From NCBI GenBank assembly GCA_035641235.1, contig DASQUP010000241.1, positions 1 to 5,238 on the forward strand: DNA of 5,238 nucleotides, given 5' to 3'. The position numbers and the translations under genes were made by a program. The DNA is from DASQUP01 sp035641235. GTDB lineage: Bacteria; Actinomycetota; CADDZG01; WHSQ01. The notes beneath the pieces were generated by a model that did no database searches, was not told the DNA's origin, and was given only the letters and a program-made list of their open reading frames with translations. This document shows positions 1 to 2,488 of this stretch, in pieces (the first letter of the stretch is position 1; each line of letters begins with the position of its first letter).

Positions 1-26
1 GCAGCCTGCGCGGCTCCGCCCGGCTC

Positions 27-194
27 CTAGAATGCCGGTCCCCTGATGGCAGCGAGCACAAACGCGGCCACGATCACAGCCAGCATTACGATGACTATCG
101 CCACCGCTACACGCGCACCACGTCCTCCCGATCCGGCTACGAGAATCAGCCCCACCAGCGACAGAAGGGCTAGGAGAAAAGGCCAGTATCTGAT
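27..194 (-). CDS. Putative two-helix membrane microprotein with a non-canonical ATC start
   Basis: This is a 55-codon reading frame ending in TAG. It encodes a short polar start (IRYWP), a hydrophobic stretch (about residues 6-18), a glycine/arginine turn (GSGGRGAR, about 19-26), a second hydrophobic stretch of roughly 20 residues (about 27-47) and a short tail (RGPAF). The pattern is that of a helical hairpin in the membrane. No ATG, GTG or TTG lies near the 5' end. However, AAGGAG at 200-205 sits exactly 5 bases before an ATC codon, the same spacing used by the two neighbouring minus-strand genes. The frame is also the same as that of the upstream cNMP-binding gene, whose TAA stop (210-212) is only 15 bases away. 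It could start at ATC, start at the internal GTG (155, no ribosome binding site, already inside the first helix), or be a readthrough extension of the upstream protein. A sequencing error or mutation of an ATG is also possible. I do not recognise a family. The membrane character is clear; the start is not. Confidence 0.5.
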   Translation of the reverse strand: MRYWPFLLALLSLVGLILVAGSGGRGARVAVAIVIVMLAVIVAAFVLAAIRGPAF

Positions 195-199
195 GACTT

Positions 200-205
200 C
201 TCCTT
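200..205 (-). promoter_or_regulatory. Ribosome binding site AAGGAG for the membrane microprotein
   Basis: AAGGAG on the minus strand lies 4 bases after the TAA of the cNMP-binding gene and 5 bases before the ATC at 194. Its sequence and spacing match the site used by the upstream gene (653-658). This is the main evidence that translation restarts here rather than the hydrophobic frame being a chance 3' trailer. Confidence 0.6.
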
Positions 206-209
206 GCGA

Positions 210-647
210 TTACTGGGCGTAGGAACCTCCGGCGGTACGCAGCCGCCTGCACGTCTCTTCGAGCATCTTCATGGCAAGGCCGGGCTGTGACTTGAGCACC
301 GATGTGAAACTCCACGACGGGATCGACAGCGTCTTGACCGGCGTCTCGGCAACCACTGTGGCGGAACGGGGTCCGCCGTCGAGGAGAGCGATCTCGCCAA
401 AGAATGCCCCCGCACCCAACTTCCGTCGTGTGCGGCCGCCTATCTGCACTTTCGTCTCACCCTCGAGCACAACATGTAGACCCACGCCGGTGTCTCCTTC
501 GCGGCAGATGACCTCCCCGGCTGCGAATTCAACTTGCTTCACGATGGCGGCGATCCTGCGGAGATCAACCTTGGAACACGGCCCGAACAGTGGGATGGTC
601 TTCAGCACATTTACGAGTTCTGCCTGACTGCGGTTCTTCGAGCGCAT
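210..647 (-). CDS. Single-domain cyclic-nucleotide-binding protein without an HTH
   Basis: This is a 145-residue protein made almost entirely of one Crp/PKA-type cNMP-binding beta-roll. The N-terminal helix region (about 10-40, LVNVLKTIPLFGPC) is followed by the GEVICREGD hairpin (about 44-52), GLHVVLEGETKVQIGG, and the phosphate-binding cassette FFGEIALLDGGPRSATV at about 82-98. Glu85 and Arg94, which in this family contact the ribose 2'-OH and the cyclic phosphate, are both present, so ligand binding is plausible. After the C-helix (about 117-140) the chain ends with no winged helix, so it is not a DNA-binding regulator by itself. Such proteins usually act through protein contacts. The start at 647 is chosen because AAGGAG (653-658) lies 5 bases upstream and family similarity begins soon after it. 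An in-frame ATG at 767 has no ribosome binding site and would add 40 non-conserved residues. The gene is probably co-transcribed with the membrane microprotein that follows it. Which nucleotide it binds (cAMP or cGMP) cannot be told from sequence alone. Confidence 0.88.
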   Translation of the reverse strand: MRSKNRSQAELVNVLKTIPLFGPCSKVDLRRIAAIVKQVEFAAGEVICREGDTGVGLHVVLEGETKVQIGGRTRRKLGAGAFFGEIALLDGGPRSATVVAETPVKTLSIPSWSFTSVLKSQPGLAMKMLEETCRRLRTAGGSYAQ

Positions 648-652
648 CTCTG

Positions 653-658
653 CTCCTT
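653..658 (-). promoter_or_regulatory. Ribosome binding site AAGGAG deciding the start of the cNMP-binding gene
   Basis: AAGGAG sits 5 bases upstream of the ATG at 647. It favours this start over the in-frame ATG at 767, which is preceded by no purine-rich site. Confidence 0.75.
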
Positions 659-713
659 CCCGGTCGTTACCCGGATTGTGGCGGGCTCGTCCGGCTATGG
701 GAAGGATTTTCGC

Positions 714-731
714 CTGTCGTCCAACCGACAG
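714..731. promoter_or_regulatory. Dyad with CRP-operator geometry, CTGTCG-N6-CGACAG
   Basis: Perfect 6-base arms CTGTCG and CGACAG flank a 6-base centre (TCCAAC). The core TGTCG-N6-CGACA has the same length and the same outer TGT...ACA as the classical CRP site TGTGA-N6-TCACA, but differs at the inner two positions of each half. It lies 67-84 bases upstream of the cNMP-binding gene start (647, minus strand) and 93 bases or more before the small plus-strand gene (824). A Crp-type regulator is encoded about 900 bases away. The symmetry is seen directly; the assignment to a Crp-family protein is inference. Confidence 0.45.
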
Positions 732-775
732 TAGGCCGGTCGGACAGAGGACAGACTCCGTCCCCATTCAGAGCG

Positions 776-791
776 AGCATGTGTACATGCT
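776..791. promoter_or_regulatory. Inverted repeat AGCATGT-GT-ACATGCT, candidate operator
   Basis: Seven-base arms match perfectly around a 2-base centre. The repeat is 33 bases before the ATG of the small plus-strand gene at 824. Its right end overlaps a small potential RNA hairpin, GCTGC-N5-GCAGC (789-803), which would lie in that gene's leader. The spacing differs from the 714-731 dyad, so a different protein would be expected to bind. I cannot assign a regulator. Confidence 0.35.
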
Positions 792-823
792 GCAGAAAGC
801 AGCGGGAGGCAAGGGAGAAGGAG

Positions 824-1009
824 ATGTCCCACTACTTCACCACGGAGCTGGGGCGAATGCGGACGGACGAGCTGATCGCCCGTGCAGACCAGTACCGCCT
901 GGCCCAGAGGGCCAAGGCGGTTGCCGGGAGCGAACGGCAGTCGAGCCGCACGCGCATCCGTGTTTATAGGCGAGTTCTCGCCGCAGTCGGACTCTCGTCG
1001 GTCAGGTAA
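824..1009 (+). CDS. Small basic protein of unknown function, 61 residues
   Basis: The ATG is preceded by AGGGAG (812-817) with a 6-base gap, part of a long purine run that continues to the start codon. The product begins MSHYFTTELGRMRTDELIAR and continues with an alanine/arginine/glutamine-rich helical stretch (about 20-35, ADQYRLAQRAKAVAG). It then has a strongly basic segment (SRTRIRVYRR, about 41-50) and a short hydrophobic tail (VLAAVGLSSVR). There is no signal peptide, convincing membrane helix or cysteine cluster. Short Arg/Ala-rich helical hypothetical proteins of this general look are common in high-GC actinobacteria, but I do not recognise a named family. It diverges from the cNMP-binding gene and converges on the SnoaL-like gene. 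The frame is open further upstream, but nothing there has a ribosome binding site. The good ribosome binding site and sensible composition support it being real. Confidence 0.6.
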   Translation: MSHYFTTELGRMRTDELIARADQYRLAQRAKAVAGSERQSSRTRIRVYRRVLAAVGLSSVR

Positions 1010-1034
1010 GCCCGGCGAGAGTTCCGGCGCGCCC

Positions 1035-1114
1035 GCCGAGATGCCAGCGCGACCACTCCCGATCTCCCAGATGGCAATTAACCACGAAATAAGGCGGCTA
1101 ACTGCCATCTCGGC
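1035..1114. repeat. Inverted repeat with a third related copy in the convergent gap, possible transcription end
   Basis: AGATGGCAATTA (1069-1080) and TAACTGCCATCT (1099-1110) form a 12-base stem with an 18-base loop. Read from the minus strand, the only imperfect pair is a G-U wobble. The right arm includes the stop codon and last codons of the SnoaL-like gene. A third related copy, GCCGAGATGCCAG (1035-1047), matches the reverse complement of the extended right arm (1102-1114) at 12 of 13 bases. No U-tract follows the stem on either strand, so a classical intrinsic terminator is not supported. Its position between convergent genes still suggests a 3'-end structure. Confidence 0.45.
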
Positions 1115-1523
1115 CCGACTCTGGTGATGGGTGCTGCATGAACCACTCCGTGAACTCCCTGCACCGGCCCGAACCGTCGAAGCGCATCACGAAGCAGTTG
1201 TCATAAATCATCTTGACGGTGCCGCCGGGCTCCGTGAGATATGTGCTGCTCCCCGTCGCCACCGCTAGGTCGCCGTCGACGGCGACCGCTCTGTAGGTAG
1301 CTTCGTAGGTTCCCGGCTCGTCAGGGGCCCATGCCTCATCCGAGTATTCGCCGGTACCGAGCCAGGAATCGACCACCGCATCGCGTCCCCGGATCGGCTC
1401 ATCGTACGGGTGGTAGCGATAGACGATGTCGTCGCTGTAGAGGTCCGCAATCAGCTCTCGATCGTAGGTCTTCCATGCTTCGATGTACCTTTCAAGCCAC
1501 CCGTTCACTTCGGCCCTTTCCAT
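1098..1523 (-). CDS. NTF2/SnoaL-like fold protein
   Basis: This is a 141-residue protein, the usual size for a single cone-shaped NTF2-like (SnoaL, ketosteroid-isomerase-type) domain. The opening helices VNGWLERYIEAWKTYDRELI (about 6-25), the LYSDDIVYRYHPYDEPIRG segment (about 28-46), the helix RDAVVDSWLG (about 47-56) and the closing strands KMIYDNCFVMRFD (about 104-116) and REFTEWFMQHP (about 122-132) follow the family pattern. Family members may be isomerases, dehydratases or cyclases, or simply ligand-binding proteins. The sequence does not reveal the substrate, so no reaction is assigned. The start at 1523 has AGGAGG (1529-1534) 5 bases upstream. An ATG at 1619 in the same frame would add 32 residues running across the promoter region with no ribosome binding site. 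It is divergent from the Crp-type regulator with 102 bases between start codons, an arrangement often seen for a regulator and its target. Confidence 0.87.
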   Translation of the reverse strand: MERAEVNGWLERYIEAWKTYDRELIADLYSDDIVYRYHPYDEPIRGRDAVVDSWLGTGEYSDEAWAPDEPGTYEATYRAVAVDGDLAVATGSSTYLTEPGGTVKMIYDNCFVMRFDGSGRCREFTEWFMQHPSPESGRDGS

Positions 1524-1625
1524 CCCGTCCTCCTGTCGTGGGGCACTCCAGGCAATTGTTTCTGAGAATCGCCCGCTCGCGGACGGCCCGTAGACTTTGA
1601 CCGTGATCCGACCCTCCACGGGCCC
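1524..1625. promoter_or_regulatory. Divergent promoter region between the SnoaL-like gene and the Crp-type gene
   Basis: The 102 bases must hold both promoters. AGGAGG (1529-1534, minus strand) is the SnoaL-like gene's ribosome binding site. A TTGACC (1597-1602, +) resembles a -35 box but has no -10 at the right distance. TAGACT (1591-1596, +) resembles a -10 box but lacks a good -35. CCTGTCGT at 1533-1540 repeats eight bases of the left arm of the 714-731 dyad, without a matching right arm. No clear Shine-Dalgarno precedes the Crp-type start codon, so its message may be leaderless or weakly translated. No individual promoter is called. Confidence 0.35.
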
Positions 1626-1634
1626 ATGAGGGCC
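1621..1634 (+). promoter_or_regulatory. GC stem GGCCC-ATGA-GGGCC enclosing the start codon of the Crp-type gene
   Basis: Five all-GC pairs enclose a four-base loop that contains the ATG at 1626-1628. No Shine-Dalgarno sequence lies upstream. If transcribed with a leader, the stem would hold the start codon in a tetraloop and could lower translation. It may be coincidence in GC-rich DNA. Confidence 0.25.
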
Positions 1635-2318
1635 GACCAGGCAACGGGATTATTGGCCCGCACCGGACTTTTCGGGGAGCTGGGCGAGTCTGCGCGCCTC
1701 CGGCTCGCCGAAGTGGCCATTGAGAGGAACTACAAGAAGGGTCAACTGATCTTCTACCAGGGAGATCTCGGCGAGTCCCTTTTTATCGTCGCGGAAGGGT
1801 CGGTCAAGGTCTTCGTGACGTCCGAGGATGGCGACGAGATGGTTCTCGTCACCCTCGGCCCGGGGGACATTTTTGGAGAGCTGGCGGTAATCGATGGTGG
1901 TCCTCGATCGGCGTCGGCGGAGACCCTCGAGGCCACGAAACTCCTAGCCCTCACGCGCACCACTTTGCTCCAGGTGATGCACGAGCATCCGGCGATCACA
2001 GACTCGCTGCTTCGGACTCTCGGTGGAGTGGTCCGGCGCCTGACCGAACAGGCAACCGATCTCGTTTTCCTCGATCTCCATGGTCGGGTGGCCAAGCTGC
2101 TGGTCAGTTTCACGGACTCCCGCGGAGTCGACCAGCACGGCGAGACGATCCTCGACCTCAGACTGACACAGACGGACCTCGCCGCGATGGTCGGCGGCTC
2201 GCGCCAGAGCGTCAACCAGATCCTGAGGTTGTTCGAGCGCCGTGACCTCGTGGAGTTGCGGGGGCGAAAGATCGTCGTCAAGGAGCTGGATCAGCTCCGC
2301 CGGCGCGCCGGTCTCTGA
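1626..2318 (+). CDS. Crp/FNR-family transcriptional regulator
   Basis: The product is 230 residues, the normal length for this family. The N-terminal cNMP-binding domain (about 10-125) carries the phosphate-binding cassette FGELAVIDGGPRSAS at 83-97, with the ligand-contacting Glu85 and Arg94 present. A dimerisation C-helix follows (about 118-145). The C-terminal winged helix has the family pattern: LRLTQTDLAAMVGGSRQSVNQIL (about 178-200) and the wing RDLVELRGRKIVV (about 206-218). There are no cysteines to bind an FeS cluster, so it is Crp-like rather than FNR-like. In the recognition helix, Arg193 matches CRP Arg180, but the positions of CRP Glu181 and Arg185 are Gln194 and Gln198, so its operator should differ from TGTGA-N6-TCACA. 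The ATG at 1626 has no clear ribosome binding site and sits in the loop of a small GC stem. No other start fits the family N-terminus better. It probably binds a cyclic nucleotide and controls nearby genes; targets are not proven. Confidence 0.93.
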   Translation: MRADQATGLLARTGLFGELGESARLRLAEVAIERNYKKGQLIFYQGDLGESLFIVAEGSVKVFVTSEDGDEMVLVTLGPGDIFGELAVIDGGPRSASAETLEATKLLALTRTTLLQVMHEHPAITDSLLRTLGGVVRRLTEQATDLVFLDLHGRVAKLLVSFTDSRGVDQHGETILDLRLTQTDLAAMVGGSRQSVNQILRLFERRDLVELRGRKIVVKELDQLRRRAGL

Positions 2319-2335
2319 GATTTTTCCGGGAAATC
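2282..2335 (+). repeat. Consecutive inverted repeats at the 3' end of the Crp-type gene
   Basis: Three symmetric elements follow one another across the last codons and the stop. They are GGAGCTG-GAT-CAGCTCC (2282-2298, 7-base stem), the perfect palindrome CCGGCGCGCCGG (2300-2311), and GATTT-N7-AAATC (2319-2335), which starts directly after the TGA and contains a run of five T. Together they could mark the end of the regulator's transcript. The T-run is not placed directly after the strongest stem, so a textbook terminator is not claimed. Confidence 0.35.
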
Positions 2336-2417
2336 GCACAACTGTCATCTTGCGGACAGACGACCTTAAGGGTCCGGCGGGATACTGCGGTCACAGCAAT
2401 GCGGTGCGGGCCGCAAA

Positions 2418-2464
2418 GCTGAGATTCTCAGCGAGGGGGGCTCCCTCCCCGAGGCTCCCCTCGC
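2418..2464. terminator. Tandem hairpins in the convergent gap, probable bidirectional transcription end
   Basis: GCTGAGA-T-TCTCAGC (2418-2432) is a perfect 7-base inverted repeat. It is followed, sharing two bases, by a stronger stem from GCGAGGGG (2431-2438) to CCCCTCGC (2457-2464). The stronger stem extends inward by four more pairs including two wobble pairs, giving about 12 pairs around a 10-base loop. It lies between the stop of the Crp-type gene (2318, +) and the stop of the ATPase gene (2489, -). After the stem on the plus strand comes a pyrimidine run (TTCCCCCCTCT) that is C-rich rather than T-rich. Function as a terminator is inferred from position and stability. Confidence 0.5.
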
Positions 2465-2488
2465 TTCCCCCCTCTACAGAAGCCTTCT

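Noticed and set aside
1..26. AGCC-N5-GGCT and repeated CGGCTCC after the membrane microprotein as a terminator
   Set aside because: The stem is only 4 pairs with no T-run, and the window ends here.
648..767. N-terminal extension of the cNMP-binding protein to the ATG at 767
   Set aside because: No ribosome binding site precedes it, the 40 added residues do not look like the family, and it would place the CRP-type dyad inside coding sequence. The ATG at 647 has AAGGAG at an ideal distance.
590..823. Longer upstream version of the small plus-strand gene starting at 590
   Set aside because: It would overlap the start of the cNMP-binding gene on the other strand and run through both dyads. The ATG at 824 is preceded by a clear purine-rich site.
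1524..1619. N-terminal extension of the SnoaL-like protein to the ATG at 1619
   Set aside because: It would fill the divergent promoter region, lacks a ribosome binding site, and precedes a start at 1523 with AGGAGG 5 bases upstream.
1602..1620. CGTG-N11-CACG as an autoregulatory Crp site before the regulator gene
   Set aside because: Only four bases match in each arm and the spacing differs from CRP geometry; too short to separate from chance in GC-rich DNA.
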